NCBI GenBank assembly: GCA_009917695.1
Contig: JAACJG010000002.1
Span: forward strand, 186,001-250,000
Length of the DNA stretch: 64,000 bases
Direction of reading: 5' to 3'
Source of the DNA: Candidatus Rifleibacterium amylolyticum
Lineage (GTDB): Bacteria; Muiribacteriota; Ozemobacteria; Ozemobacterales; Ozemobacteraceae
Shown one piece after another: positions 35,817 to 46,600 of the stretch (the stretch's first letter is position 1; each line of letters opens with the position of its first letter). Below the pieces are notes generated by a model, which was not told the DNA's origin, did no database searches, and saw only the letters and a program-made list of their open reading frames with translations. Position numbers and translations under genes: made by a program.

Positions 35817-37910
35817 TTATTTGCTCTGGACTCGGAAGACGCCGTCCCAGTCGGGGCCGGGCGGGTTTTCGTGCAGTTCGCGACAGCGGCTCAGATACAT
35901 TTCGGCAGCCGGGTCTTCCTGCAAAATAGCGAGAAGCGCCTGAAATTTTTCATAAGACTCGCGCCAGCTGCGATTGAGATAACTTTGCAGGGCTTCTTCT
36001 GACAAAGATGCGATTTTGAGAAGATCTTCAGCCCCGGCATTTTCTTTTGAACCCAGCAGCTGATAGATTTTTACGCTGCCATGCCGGCCTTTAACCGCGA
36101 CGATATCGAGCGGCCTGAAAATAAAATCATTACCTGCAGCCATTGCCGTAGACTGACTGACGATTATTTCTGTTTCGTAAAGCTTGTTGAGCCCCTCAAG
36201 GCGACTGGCCAGATTGACGTTATCACCTATGGCCGTGTAATTGAAGCGGTCAGAAGACCCGAAGTTGCCGACAAGCGAAACTCCGGTGTTTATACCTATT
36301 CTGGTAGCAAAAACTTCCTTTCCTGCCGTTCGCCACTTTTCGTTGAGCTCGCCGATGGCTCTGATAATCTCAACTGCCGCCTGACAAGACTGCCTTGCCT
36401 GTTCAGAACTGCTCATCGAAGCGCCCCAGAAGGCCATTACCGAGTCGCCGATATACTTGTCGATCGTTCCGCCATGGCGATGGATCAGGGCGGCGATGCA
36501 GTCGAAATACTGCGAAAGCTGCTCCATCAACTGCGATGGCGATACCTTTTCAGCTATCGAAGAGAAATTGGAAATGTCGGTGAACATCAGGGTGATCTCT
36601 TCGGCATGCGCTTCAAGGCGAGCTTCATCATGCCGATTGACCAGCCCCAGAACTATTTCTGAGGGCACATATTTCTTAAAGGCACCAAGTGCTTTTTTCA
36701 TCGAATTCATGGCTTCGCTCATCGCATGAATCTCTGAAATTGGCGATTGAATATTAATTTCACCCTCGAAATCGAGTTTCTGAATCTTTTCAGCTTCGTG
36801 CGTAATGCGCTTGATCGGATCGGTAAGTTCACGCGCCAGCGCCGAAGTCAGAAAGCCTCCAATAATCAGCAGCCAGAAAGAAAACAGCAGTGTCGTCTCA
36901 TGAATTCTCGCTATTGGCCCGATAAAATCCTCTTCCGGAACGATTATGCCAAGAATCCAGTCGCGGCCAAAATTATCAGGAAACGGCCTGAACGAAGCAA
37001 TATAGTTATCGCCGCCGTGTTCATAAGTAAAACGCAGCTTCTTATCGTCGATATATTTTTCCAGCGCCGACTTTATCCAGCCAGTCTTGATGCTCTGCTG
37101 CAAAGGTGAGCGCGGCGCTCTTACGTTGTCGACATCGAGACCCGATTTTTCCGGATAAGCCAGAACATTGCCTTCGCTGTCGGCAATGAATGCCAGCCCC
37201 GAGTCGCCAATTTTGAGACTTTTCAGGAACTCGGCCAGCTCGCCCAGTCGAAAATCGATACCAACTGCGCCGGCAAAGGTTCCATCAGGGCCATAAACCG
37301 GATGAGCGCAGGTAATGCCCGGCACCTGATCGGTAAAAAGCCGATATTCACGACTCCAGACAGCACGTCCTTCGGCTTTGGCCAGCACATACCAGGGGCG
37401 CTCGCGTGGGTCGAAATTGAGAATCGAACTGCTGCGCGTCGCTATTATCTGCCAGTCATGGTCGCGGTCAATTTCGATCATGCCGGCAGGGCTATCGGTT
37501 CGCGAAATTATGCGGGTCGAATAAGTGCCGTCGGTCATGCGACGCGCCATCACGAAATTGCCACCCTCATCTCCGAGGTAAACCGCCGAAAACTGGGGGT
37601 AAGCATCTAAAGCTTCAAGACTGATAGTCTCGATCATTTCGGGAGAATTGGCGAACGAATCACCACGCTCGATCATGCGCCGCAACAGGTGACCGGTCTT
37701 GCGGGCCGGGTCGAGATGATTGCTGGTCTGCCGGATAATCGTCTCTGAGATCTGGTATAGCAGCTCATCAGAAGACTGCAACATGATCTCAGAATTGCTG
37801 CGGTAACCATAAATGACAATACCGGCGACAATAAGCGAAAACAGGGCAAGAAACGAGAAAAAAACAACCACCTGCAGGCGATAGGTTCGGTAGAGAGCTC
37901 GTTTCATCAT
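35817..37910 (-). CDS. Cache-HAMP-adenylate cyclase with all catalytic residues
   Basis: A 697-residue protein from the ATG at 37908-37910; a GTG 36 nt upstream is also possible. The first span is about 12-37, followed by a periplasmic dCache-type sensor (YLGDEGGNFVMARRM, then WSREYRLFTDQVPGITCAHP and GAVGIDFRLGELAEFL). The second span (about 338-358), HAMP, and a class III cyclase domain come next. All six key residues are present: Asp445 (LMFTDISNF), Lys485 and Asp489 (DKYIGDSVMAFW), Thr559, Asn566 and Arg570 (YTAIGDNVNLASRLE). It should work as a homodimer making cAMP. A short TPR-like tail ends in NPPGPDWDGVFRV, shared with the cyclase at 57264. It converges on the four-cyclase operon with no gap. 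Confidence 0.92.
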   Translation of the reverse strand: MMKRALYRTYRLQVVVFFSFLALFSLIVAGIVIYGYRSNSEIMLQSSDELLYQISETIIRQTSNHLDPARKTGHLLRRMIERGDSFANSPEMIETISLEALDAYPQFSAVYLGDEGGNFVMARRMTDGTYSTRIISRTDSPAGMIEIDRDHDWQIIATRSSSILNFDPRERPWYVLAKAEGRAVWSREYRLFTDQVPGITCAHPVYGPDGTFAGAVGIDFRLGELAEFLKSLKIGDSGLAFIADSEGNVLAYPEKSGLDVDNVRAPRSPLQQSIKTGWIKSALEKYIDDKKLRFTYEHGGDNYIASFRPFPDNFGRDWILGIIVPEEDFIGPIARIHETTLLFSFWLLIIGGFLTSALARELTDPIKRITHEAEKIQKLDFEGEINIQSPISEIHAMSEAMNSMKKALGAFKKYVPSEIVLGLVNRHDEARLEAHAEEITLMFTDISNFSSIAEKVSPSQLMEQLSQYFDCIAALIHRHGGTIDKYIGDSVMAFWGASMSSSEQARQSCQAAVEIIRAIGELNEKWRTAGKEVFATRIGINTGVSLVGNFGSSDRFNYTAIGDNVNLASRLEGLNKLYETEIIVSQSTAMAAGNDFIFRPLDIVAVKGRHGSVKIYQLLGSKENAGAEDLLKIASLSEEALQSYLNRSWRESYEKFQALLAILQEDPAAEMYLSRCRELHENPPGPDWDGVFRVQSK

Positions 37911-38120
37911 TGCATCCGTCTGAAATGTTTTTTGAGATTCTAACACTTTTTTCCGGCAATAGCAGCAATATCAATTCTCCTGTTCTGAGCCGTATAGATA
38001 AGTTGTTTATAATTTTACGGAAAAGTTATATGATTGAGCCTGTGCCGGAACATTTGCGTTTTGCTGGCATTCGCTGCAAAATTCTGTTAAATACACTGCA
38101 AAAAAACGCGGAGGTAAGGA

Positions 38121-40145
38121 ATGTTAGACAACAAAACCATAGCAGAAGCCATGACGATAAAACTCGATGCGACACTGCCCGAATACCCTGAATTTGTGCC
38201 AGGCATGCGACGCGCACCAGATCGCGGCTTTACGCTCAACCGCCAGGAAACCGAAACCGCACTCAAAAACGCTTTACGCTATATCCCCGAAGAGCTGCAC
38301 GAAGCACTCATACCAGAATTTCTCGATGAGCTCAAAACACGTGGAAGAATCTATGGTTACCGATTCCGGCCGGCCGGCAAAATTTTCGGAAAGCCCATAA
38401 ACGAATACAGGGGCAATTGTACCGAAGGCAAAGCTTTTCAGGTCATGATCGATAATAACCTTGATTTCGCCATCGCCCTTTATCCTTATGAACTGGTTAC
38501 CTACGGCGAAACCGGTCAGATCTGCCAGAACTGGATGCAGTATCGCCTGATCAAAAAGTATCTTGAAGTTATGACAAGCGAACAGACACTGGTAGTCATG
38601 TCTGGCCACCCGCTCGGGCTGTTCCGGTCGCACCCGTCAGCGCCGCGCGTCATTATGAGCCATGGCCTGCTGATAGGCATGTTCGACAATCAGGAAGAAT
38701 GGCACCGCGCCATGCAGCTCGGCGTTACCAATTACGGCCAGATGACCGCCGGCGGCTGGATGTATATCGGCCCGCAGGGCATAGTTCATGGCACTTTCAA
38801 CACCATCCTCAACGCCGGCCGCATCAAACTCGGCATCAAAGCAGACGAAGACCTGACCGGGCACCTGTTCGTATCATCGGGACTCGGCGGCATGAGCGGC
38901 GCTCAGCCAAAGGCTGTCGAAATCGCCGGCGGTGTCGGCATTGTTGCCGAGGTCGATGAGTCGCGCATCAAAACCCGGCACGAGCAGGGCTGGGTTTCGC
39001 TCGTCGCCAAAACCCCGGCCGAAGCTTTTGCCATGGCTGATGAGCATATCAAAGCCCGCAAAACCACCTCGATCGCCTTTCATGGCAATATAGTCGATCT
39101 GCTCGAATATGCAGTCGATAAAAAGATCCACATTGAACTGCTGTCAGACCAGACTTCATGCCATGCCGTTTACGACGGTGGTTACTGCCCTAAAGGCCTC
39201 AGTTTCGAGCAGCGCACAGAGATGATCGCCAGAGACCCGGCAAAATTCAGACAACTGGTCGATGCCTCGCTGAAAGACCATTTCAAGGCGATCAAGACGC
39301 TGTCAGAACGTGGCACCTACTTTTTCGACTACGGCAACGCCTTTATGCGATCAGTTTACGATGCTGGCGTCAAAGAGATCTGTGCAAATGGTGAAAATCC
39401 GCGCGATGGCTTCATTTTTCCGTCTTACGTCGAAGATATAATGGGGCCGATGCTTTTCGATTATGGCTATGGCCCGTTCCGCTGGGTATGCCTGAGCGGC
39501 CGCCACGAAGATCTGCAAAAGACCGACAAAGCAGCGATGGAATGCATCGACCCGACCCGACGCGCCCAGGATCGCGACAACTGGGTATGGATACGCGATG
39601 CCGAAAAGAATGCGCTGGTAGTAGGAACTCAGGCCCGCATTCTTTATCAGGATACTGAGGGCCGCGTCAAAATCGCTCTAAAGTTCAACGACATGGTGCG
39701 TAAAGGTGAGATTGGCCCGGTAATGCTGGGCCGCGACCATCACGATACCGGCGGCACTGATTCACCTTATCGCGAAACCGCTAACATAAAAGATGGCAGC
39801 AACATCACTTCAGAAATGGCGGTTCATTGTTACGCCGGCAACGCCGCGCGCGGCATGAGTCTGATTTCGCTGCACAACGGTGGTGGCGTCGGCATCAGCA
39901 AGTCGGTCAACGGTGGCTTTGGCCTGGTTCTCGATGGCAGCGAACGCATCGACGAGATCATCAGACAGGCGATGACCTGGGATGTCATGTGTGGCGTCTC
40001 GCGCCGCGCCTGGGGTCGCTGCGAAAACGCCGTCGAAGTTACCGCAGCTTTCAATAAGTCAGGCAAAAAAAACCACGTCACCCTGCCCTTTATACCGGCC
40101 GAAGACAAGATCAAAAAAGCCGTCTCAAAACTCTTCGACAAATAA
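38121..40145 (+). CDS. hutU: Urocanate hydratase
   Basis: A 674-residue enzyme of histidine breakdown that hydrates urocanate to imidazolonepropionate with a bound NAD+. GGAGGTAAG precedes the ATG. Family blocks include GRIYGYRFRPAGKIFGKPIN, MSGHPLGLFRSHPSAPRVIM, TAGGWMYIGPQGIVHGTFNT, SGLGGMSGAQPKAVEIAGGV (NAD-binding region), LLSDQTSCHAVYDGGYCPKG and LGRDHHDTGGTDSPYRET. The length matches the long form of the family (about 670 residues) rather than the 550-residue proteobacterial form. No other hut gene is in the window, so the pathway must be encoded elsewhere. A strong terminator follows. Confidence 0.96.
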   Translation: MLDNKTIAEAMTIKLDATLPEYPEFVPGMRRAPDRGFTLNRQETETALKNALRYIPEELHEALIPEFLDELKTRGRIYGYRFRPAGKIFGKPINEYRGNCTEGKAFQVMIDNNLDFAIALYPYELVTYGETGQICQNWMQYRLIKKYLEVMTSEQTLVVMSGHPLGLFRSHPSAPRVIMSHGLLIGMFDNQEEWHRAMQLGVTNYGQMTAGGWMYIGPQGIVHGTFNTILNAGRIKLGIKADEDLTGHLFVSSGLGGMSGAQPKAVEIAGGVGIVAEVDESRIKTRHEQGWVSLVAKTPAEAFAMADEHIKARKTTSIAFHGNIVDLLEYAVDKKIHIELLSDQTSCHAVYDGGYCPKGLSFEQRTEMIARDPAKFRQLVDASLKDHFKAIKTLSERGTYFFDYGNAFMRSVYDAGVKEICANGENPRDGFIFPSYVEDIMGPMLFDYGYGPFRWVCLSGRHEDLQKTDKAAMECIDPTRRAQDRDNWVWIRDAEKNALVVGTQARILYQDTEGRVKIALKFNDMVRKGEIGPVMLGRDHHDTGGTDSPYRETANIKDGSNITSEMAVHCYAGNAARGMSLISLHNGGGVGISKSVNGGFGLVLDGSERIDEIIRQAMTWDVMCGVSRRAWGRCENAVEVTAAFNKSGKKNHVTLPFIPAEDKIKKAVSKLFDK

Positions 40146-40152
40146 CCCGTGC

Positions 40153-40187
40153 AAAAAAAGCGGCGCCTTTGCAGGCGCCGCTTTTTT
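40153..40187. terminator. Bidirectional terminator between hutU and a methyltransferase gene
   Basis: AGCGGCGCCT and AGGCGCCGCT form a 10-bp stem around TTGC, flanked by seven A on the left and six T on the right. The stem can therefore extend to about 16 bp, and a T-run follows it in both directions. It serves both converging genes. Confidence 0.9.
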
Positions 40188-40203
40188 GTTTCAGATAAAG
40201 CTT

Positions 40204-41052
40204 CTAGCGGGTCCAGACGTATAGAGCCTGGGAGACCTGATATGTCAGGTTCAGGCGACCGGCTGAGTCTTTTTGAATGACAGATTCGAGATAAGCGTCG
40301 AATTCGGCAGTGTTACAGTCTTCGGCTTTGACGCCGGCTTTTTTAAGCAGGGTTTCGCGCGCTTCTTCGAGACTGGTGAATGTCCAGCGGAAGGGGCGCT
40401 TGATGATGTGCAGATCGGGCAACATGCCGCAGTCGACCATCGCAAAATAAAGCACGCCGACGCGCATGCGCTCGAGCGGAACAGTGTCGAGCGCAAGAAT
40501 CTGCCGCATTTCAGAGTTTAACGGCGAATCGGCATGCGGAATCAGAATAATCAGGCGGCGCACACAGGCGTCAGCAAGCTTCTGCAGGGTTCGAGCCAGA
40601 TGCGGCTGCCGCTGTTCGTCAGCTGATATTACGCCGAGACTGTTGAGGCAAAGCACGGTATCGTAGCGGCCGGGCAGTTGCAAATCGAGCCAGCGGCCAG
40701 GCAGTTGTCGGATATTGGCAACTCCTTCGCGTTTGGCCTGCTGTTGCAGCTGATCGAGCATCGCCTGCGAGAAGTCGGTGGCAGTAACTTCTTTGACCAT
40801 TCCAGCCAGAGGAATGGCAAAAGTGCCAGGCCCGGCGGCAACATCGAGAACGGTCTCGTCACGCGACCATTCGAAACGCTTTAAAAACTCCAGGCTTTCC
40901 TGACGGGCATCGTCAGAATGCACCTTGGCAGCGAAGTCTGCCGACCGGCTGCTCCAGAATTCGGGAGTTTCCTTGTCAGAGTTATCACCGTAGTTCTGCG
41001 ACCAGCTGTGCTGATAAAACTCGCGGATTTTGTTTATATCGAAGTTCTGCAT
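40204..41052 (-). CDS. Class I SAM-dependent methyltransferase
   Basis: A 282-residue protein from the ATG at 41050-41052, preceded by AGGAG; longer frames add an unrelated leader. Motif I is ETVLDVAAGPGTFAIPLAG (about 73-91), with the acidic loop in VTATDFSQAMLDQLQQQA and motif IV-like YDTVLCLNSLGVIS. These identify a Rossmann-fold methyltransferase, but the substrate cannot be told. The N-terminal IREFYQHSWSQNYGDNSD and FWSSRSADFAAKV resemble methyltransferases found next to corrinoid or metal-related genes in anaerobes. That is only a faint hint. It faces hutU across a shared terminator. Confidence 0.82.
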   Translation of the reverse strand: MQNFDINKIREFYQHSWSQNYGDNSDKETPEFWSSRSADFAAKVHSDDARQESLEFLKRFEWSRDETVLDVAAGPGTFAIPLAGMVKEVTATDFSQAMLDQLQQQAKREGVANIRQLPGRWLDLQLPGRYDTVLCLNSLGVISADEQRQPHLARTLQKLADACVRRLIILIPHADSPLNSEMRQILALDTVPLERMRVGVLYFAMVDCGMLPDLHIIKRPFRWTFTSLEEARETLLKKAGVKAEDCNTAEFDAYLESVIQKDSAGRLNLTYQVSQALYVWTR

Positions 41053-41222
41053 CTGAATTCTCCTGTAGCTACAACTATACCTCTTACCCTGCCTCTTTTC
41101 TACATCGATATCGCCCTGGTCTTCACAAATTATTGAATCCTGCATTTTCAGAATCGGCATCTCACGAATACCGCCCATTCGGGCTCTCGGCGGAATCTTT
41201 AATAACTCGGCGTACAAAGTGA

Positions 41223-41245
41223 GGCTGTCTCCTCATGAGACAGCC
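41223..41245 (-). terminator. Hairpin after the 323-residue gene
   Basis: GGCTGTCTC and GAGACAGCC form a perfect 9-bp stem with a CTCAT loop, 53 nt beyond the stop codon of the upstream minus-strand gene. The T-run is weak (TCACTTTG), so strength is uncertain. Confidence 0.5.
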
Positions 41246-41297
41246 CGAAAGCATTGGTTTGCACCCAATATAATCCCTTGTAACTCCCTTTTTTATC

Positions 41298-42269
41298 TTA
41301 TATCAAAACTTCTTCAGCCTGATCGGGAACGTCTTCGTCTACGGCGTTGATTCTCAGTGACGGGGCCGTTTCCACTACTTCCTTGTCCCGGCTCACAGCG
41401 TTGTCGAAATATGAGATCGACACGCCTGCCCTGACGACTTTGCCATTGATTGCGCCCGACATATCTTCTATAAGCTGAAGAAATCTTTCAAGAATACTTT
41501 CTTTTCTGCTGATGGCAGCTGAATCGTTGCTGACCGCCAAAGCCTTCTGTTCTGACTGTTCCGGCACTATTTTGAGCGGCTCGGTCGCGCCTTTGACCAT
41601 CGACAGCTGATAACCGCCACCGTAACTGACGGCTCCGGCTGAAGATGAGCCAAGGCTTGCAGGATTGGCAGCGCCTTTGTTGATGCTGTCCTGCAGATAT
41701 ATCTTGGCAATATCAGCCATCGACACACCAGTCAGCGAAGAAGCCGACCCGCCACCGAGACTCGACATCCATGAATTCGAAGTCATCGATGCAATTACCG
41801 ACTTAAGACCATAGTCAGCAGCATTCAGCATGTCATTGACCATGCTTCTGGTAGTATCCAGGCCTTTGCTGACTGAGCTCTCAGCCTGGCCAAGATAACT
41901 GTCGAGCACGTCCACGCCAGCATCCTTTTCGGCGAGCAGTTCACTGACAAATCCCTTTGTCAGGCTGGTGAATTCTTCGACAAGACTCTGACTCATACCG
42001 CCAATATCACCGCTTACTCTTATAAATACTGTAAAACGATACATGGCTGAGCGGTTCGCTTCTGAATCGGCTGAAGTCTCGACAGCATCAGCAACTGAGT
42101 CTTCAGCAACATTTGCGGCTCCGCAGTTCACACAACCGGAATCAGCAGACTTGTCTTCGATGGCAGTTTTTACAACCTGGTCGAATCCTTCCTTCTCAGG
42201 TGCCGTTTCTTTGCCGACAGCAGTCGAAGGACTGTCATACATTTTGGCGACAACATTTATTGCAGACAT
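41298..42269 (-). CDS. Uncharacterised 323-residue protein
   Basis: A 323-residue protein with an excellent ribosome site (AGGAGGCATT). I do not recognise a family. The first 80 residues are polar and low in structure. About 80-130 is helical (QSLVEEFTSLTKGFVSELLA). The middle is rich in Ser, Gly and Ala (SLGGGSASSLTGVSMADIAK, then GAVSYGGGYQLSMV). The C-terminal region contains ILERFLQLIEDMSGAINGKV and ISYFDNAVSRD. There is no signal peptide or membrane span. It follows a 41-residue gene in what appears to be a two-gene operon. The composition suggests a structural or surface-related protein, but this is a guess. Confidence 0.6.
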   Translation of the reverse strand: MSAINVVAKMYDSPSTAVGKETAPEKEGFDQVVKTAIEDKSADSGCVNCGAANVAEDSVADAVETSADSEANRSAMYRFTVFIRVSGDIGGMSQSLVEEFTSLTKGFVSELLAEKDAGVDVLDSYLGQAESSVSKGLDTTRSMVNDMLNAADYGLKSVIASMTSNSWMSSLGGGSASSLTGVSMADIAKIYLQDSINKGAANPASLGSSSAGAVSYGGGYQLSMVKGATEPLKIVPEQSEQKALAVSNDSAAISRKESILERFLQLIEDMSGAINGKVVRAGVSISYFDNAVSRDKEVVETAPSLRINAVDEDVPDQAEEVLI

Positions 42270-42282
42270 AATGCCTCCTGAT

Positions 42283-42408
42283 TTAACGTTCTATTACGGC
42301 AACCGGGCCGGCCGAGGGCTGATGCACCACTTTCAGCAGCGATTGCATCATCAGAGAATCGATCTTCTCAAGCAGCTTCCTGCGCTGTTGTCCATCAATT
42401 TTATACAT
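42283..42408 (-). CDS. 41-residue protein upstream of the 323-residue gene
   Basis: A very short gene supported by a textbook ribosome site (AAGGAGCAAGC before the ATG at 42406-42408) and by its position 13 nt before the next gene. The peptide is basic and helical in its first half (MYKIDGQQRRKLLEKIDSLM) and ends VAVIER. It has no membrane span and no family I recognise. It may act with the downstream protein. Confidence 0.6.
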   Translation of the reverse strand: MYKIDGQQRRKLLEKIDSLMMQSLLKVVHQPSAGPVAVIER

Positions 42409-42576
42409 TGCTTGCTCCTTATTTTTCAGGCCGAGAGGTGGCTTTTCCGATTCGTCTTAGTCTCTAATTACTTCATCGTCTTAAACTTCACCGGAATTTA
42501 AGTGAAATTTCAGCCGGTTAGAGCTATAATTTATTAGTTTTCTACAAAATGCTCGCATTTTTAAACAAAGAACCCT

Positions 42577-43611
42577 ATGTACAGATTTTTTAAAAAGTTT
42601 TTTTCGACGACGATGATTTTGTCCTGCCTGCAATTGATCATTGTCAGCGCGACTCTGGCGGATGATTCATTTTCACTCAGGCCAGTCAGACCACCAGCAT
42701 TCAAACGCCTGTCACGGCTGCTGGAAAAGGCACAAAGCTCACCACTGCTTAATACTGTCGATACGCTGATGAGACTCTCAGGCATCTATGAAATTGCTGC
42801 TGCATGCAGTAATCCGCGAATCGTCATACTTCCCCCGGCTGTCAGGGCAGATCGAGCATCATCTGACAATACCGGATCGATAAGAATACTCAGCGCAAAT
42901 CTGCTGCTGTTCCCGGCCCCGGTGGTTTTAGATCAGGAACAGCGAATCGCTGAGTTTGCAAAATGCGTGCGCAGCCTCAACCCAGATATAATACTCACCC
43001 AGGAAGTCTGGGATAACAAAAGTCTTGGCCTGTTGATTGCAGCTCTACCCGACTATTATTCAATCTTCTCACCTGGCATAGGCTATAATCATTCAGGTTT
43101 GCTGACATTGTGCAGATTCGCCCCAGAAACATGCATAATGCGGCGTTTTCCGACGTCTTTGCAACATTCACTTGAAGAATTCATGGCACAAAAAAGCATT
43201 CTTCAGACATCGCTCAGATATGATGGACAGATTCTGCATTTGTTCAACACTCATCTGTATTCAGCGGCACCGCACAAGAGATACCGTCCCAACCTCAGAC
43301 AATTCAAGTTGTTGGCAGACATTGTTGATAATCTATCAGGTCGAACCATTGTCGGCGGTGACATGAACCTGCTGCCAGCTGATCTCAAAATTCTCTTGCC
43401 GGAAAGTCTGCGGCTCGAAGGCTGCAATCTGCCAACAGCCGGCTACCCAAATCTCAAGAGAAAACTCGATTACATACTGGCGGGCAACAGATCAGGCCAG
43501 ACCGTCATATCAGGCAGGCGAATAGATCCGCCGCGACGTTTTTCCGACCATAATCCGGTATTTGCCAAAATCAAATTTCTTGACAAAAAAGACATCACAC
43601 GACCAGATTGA
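42577..43611 (+). CDS. Exported endonuclease/exonuclease/phosphatase-family protein
   Basis: A 344-residue protein. Residues 1-28 look like a signal peptide (MILSCLQLIIVSATLADD). The EEP catalytic set is complete and in order: RILSANLL (Asn), ILTQEVW (metal Glu), LFNTHLYS (catalytic His), VGGDMNLLP (Asp and Asn) and FSDHNPVFA (Asp-His pair). Members cut DNA, phosphoinositides or sphingomyelin. With a secretion signal, an extracytoplasmic nuclease or lipid phosphodiesterase is plausible. A TATAAT box at 42525-42530 may belong to its promoter; the -35 is unclear. Its 3' end overlaps the convergent cyclase gene by 17 nt. Confidence 0.8.
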   Translation: MYRFFKKFFSTTMILSCLQLIIVSATLADDSFSLRPVRPPAFKRLSRLLEKAQSSPLLNTVDTLMRLSGIYEIAAACSNPRIVILPPAVRADRASSDNTGSIRILSANLLLFPAPVVLDQEQRIAEFAKCVRSLNPDIILTQEVWDNKSLGLLIAALPDYYSIFSPGIGYNHSGLLTLCRFAPETCIMRRFPTSLQHSLEEFMAQKSILQTSLRYDGQILHLFNTHLYSAAPHKRYRPNLRQFKLLADIVDNLSGRTIVGGDMNLLPADLKILLPESLRLEGCNLPTAGYPNLKRKLDYILAGNRSGQTVISGRRIDPPRRFSDHNPVFAKIKFLDKKDITRPD

Positions 43612-46600
43612 AAACTTCCACTTCCTGTTTTTTACCACGGATTCTTTCGATGGAAACCGGCTTTACAGGATAACTTGAGCCCAGGCAGTCCCTTACGGCA
43701 CCAGAAATTATAATCGGCATGGATTCGCTGTTTGCCAGCGAACACATACGTGCAGCAACGTTTACCGGGTCGCCGATAACGGTATTGTCGATACGAACTT
43801 CTGGGGTGCCAATTATACCAGAGATTACCCGGCCGGAATTGATGCCAAAAACCGGCTTGATATCAGGGTCTGCCTTGAAATCATGCAGAATACGTTTCGC
43901 CAGCTTTATAGCCGCAACAGCAGCATTCTTTTTGCCATGTCGTTCGTGCGAAAATACTATCAGCAGCTTTTCACCAACCACTTTGTCAACTTCCCCACCA
44001 TATTCATCAGCATAGCGGAAAAATCTCTCAAGGCTGAATTCAAGCTTGCGCTGAACCGCCTTCTCATCGGCTGTCGTAGCGAATTCGCTAAAACCATCAA
44101 AATCTGCAAATAGTATGGTAAACTTGGCCTCACTGCCCTGGCGCGCTTTTTCGAATAGTTCAGGATTGCTGGCCAGACGTCGGACAGATTCAGACACGAA
44201 GCTGCCAAGAGCGTTTCGCTCGCGCAAGCCTTTGACCATGCGATTAAACGCCCGTGAAATAGAGCCAAATTCGTCTTCACGACTGTCTTTAAGTTTTACT
44301 TCATAATTGCCGGCTTCGATACAGTTGAGACCCCAGAGAAGATGCTCCAGTGGCCCGGTAAACGATCTGCTGATATTGATCGCTGCCAGCACGGCAAAAA
44401 TCAGAAACACAATCAATCCAGACATGAAAATCACACTGCGCCAGAATTCGATGCGGTCGAGATATGAAGTATCCTGCCGACCACCCACCGTATATAACCC
44501 GAGATACCTGCCGGGAAGCGCCTGATATATAGCTTTTTCATCGCCCGTTCCCACATATCTGGTAATGCGCCGATTGCGAGAAGCGCTTCTTATCAATGTA
44601 GACAACCTTGGCGATTCGGTATCCTGCGAGAAAAACGACTCGGCCCGAAATCCGCTGAAGGCCTGCACCAGAACTGGGTCTGCCGCAATAAAGGCCGCCG
44701 GGTCAAAAATGTCGAGCAATGAAACCAGCTTTCTGCTGTCATTGTTTACATTTATGATTTCGGCAAAAGCATTCTTGAGATATGACTCGCCAATTGCGTA
44801 TTCATCCCAGCCAACCCCGCAGAAGTACTCGATCAGACCACCTATGCGCAGCGGAAAAACTGTAAACAGGGTTGTACCAACGCTTGTTCGCATGCTGCTG
44901 AGCCCCTCGAGCCGCGAAAAAATTTCGTAAAAACGCTCGTTGCCAAAAGAGGTTATGATGTGTTTTTTGATCTCATCATACATGGCCTTTTCAATTGCCT
45001 CTGCTGAAGCAGTTTTTTTACTTTCCAGCAGTCCCGGGACAAATTCATCGCGCGCAAAAAACTTCTCAATGGTTTTACGATACATATTGAGCAGCATAAA
45101 CATTGAATCATTGCGAGATTCGGCGCTATGTCCAACAACTTCACGTTTAAAGCGATCGTAATAGCGAAGAAAACCATTTGGCCCCATTACCAGTATTGCA
45201 TTGGCACGGCGCCCAGGATCACCAGAGGTTTTATAACTACTTATAAATGGCGCAAAAGCTCTTTCAGCAATATTAAGAACATCCTGGTCATGAGCCTTAA
45301 GATCAATATTCGCTCTTTCTGCTGGCGAATTCTCGTAAAGAGCCTGCTGCTCTCTTGCTTCTTTCAGTGAACGAATAGTATCCGGATGTGCGAAAGATTT
45401 TAAGAAACTCTGAAACAGATTGGCATTGTAAAGACGTATGCCAGAATCAATACCGGTTAAAGTATTGTGCAGATTACGCTCTATTTTGAGCCTCTCGCTC
45501 GCAGAAGCCTCACGCAATATCAGTTGAAATATCGAGCGACCCATCATGAACGGCATGAATATAGCAAAGAGACTGGCCAGGATCAGAACCTTGCCAACGC
45601 TTAACTTAAGACCACGGCCAAAAACTACGGTCTGAACGAAGACAAGAAAGACCAGACAGACACCAGCAAAAGCCAGCAATCTGTAAATCTGAGTAGATCG
45701 CGCATCAGATAAACCCTGTAATCTTGCGATAACAACTGGAAAGAAAGGCGTTCCGGTAACTTCTCGACCGATGACCACAGCCAGACTGCCATGCCTGAAC
45801 ATCTCTGTGCGCATATGTCTGTTATTACCGGCCTTGCCAATGAAATCACGACAAACCTGATTGACATAATCTGTCTCTGATTTCTTTTTCGCTATCTGCA
45901 GGCTGTTTCCGGCAACGAATTCGCCGCTGCGGCCATCGAAAAAAGCAGCAGCAAAATTCCCGACAGACTCTGTTTCGGCAATGGTCTTAAAAACATGCAA
46001 AGCCGACATTTTATGCAAGTCGATACGACAGAAAAAATATACCAGCTGACCGTTGGCTACCGTCAGTTTATCCCAGTATACGCCAACACAGCGCTCTGCT
46101 GACCTGAAAGTTGCCATGCGACCAGCGCGCATCTGCATGAAAACGATCTTATCCACCGGATCACCGATATATTCATGCAACAAATCATCGCATTCCTTAC
46201 ACAATTCTTCATATTTCGGATTGAAAAAAACATCTTCTTTGTAATTGCGGGTTTTAAGATCATCAATGGCAAGAAATCTTGCCAGAAATTCTGGATTGGT
46301 TTCGCCTCGCAAATCTGCCGAATTCAGAAGGTTTCCCTTACCATCAGCGATAGCTATCGCAAGCGAGTATGGTGGCAGGCTTTTTTCAACGAAATCAGGG
46401 GCCCAGCCGTAACGAAACAGAGCCATGTGATTGTTCGAAACCAGATCGCGAAAACGACTGAAGGTATTTTGCACAGTCGAATAAATGTTGGCTTCCTGCC
46501 GCACCCGGTTATTGTATTGTATGGCCTGCACCATCTGATTCGTTGCCATGCGTTCATCGGTTACCAGCCGGCTTTCCAGGCGAAAAGCCAGAGCCAGAAT

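Noticed and set aside
43595-43611. Frameshift or misannotation where the nuclease and cyclase genes overlap
   Set aside because: The 17-nt overlap joins two convergent genes that both reach their natural C-terminal motifs, so it is simple 3' overlap.
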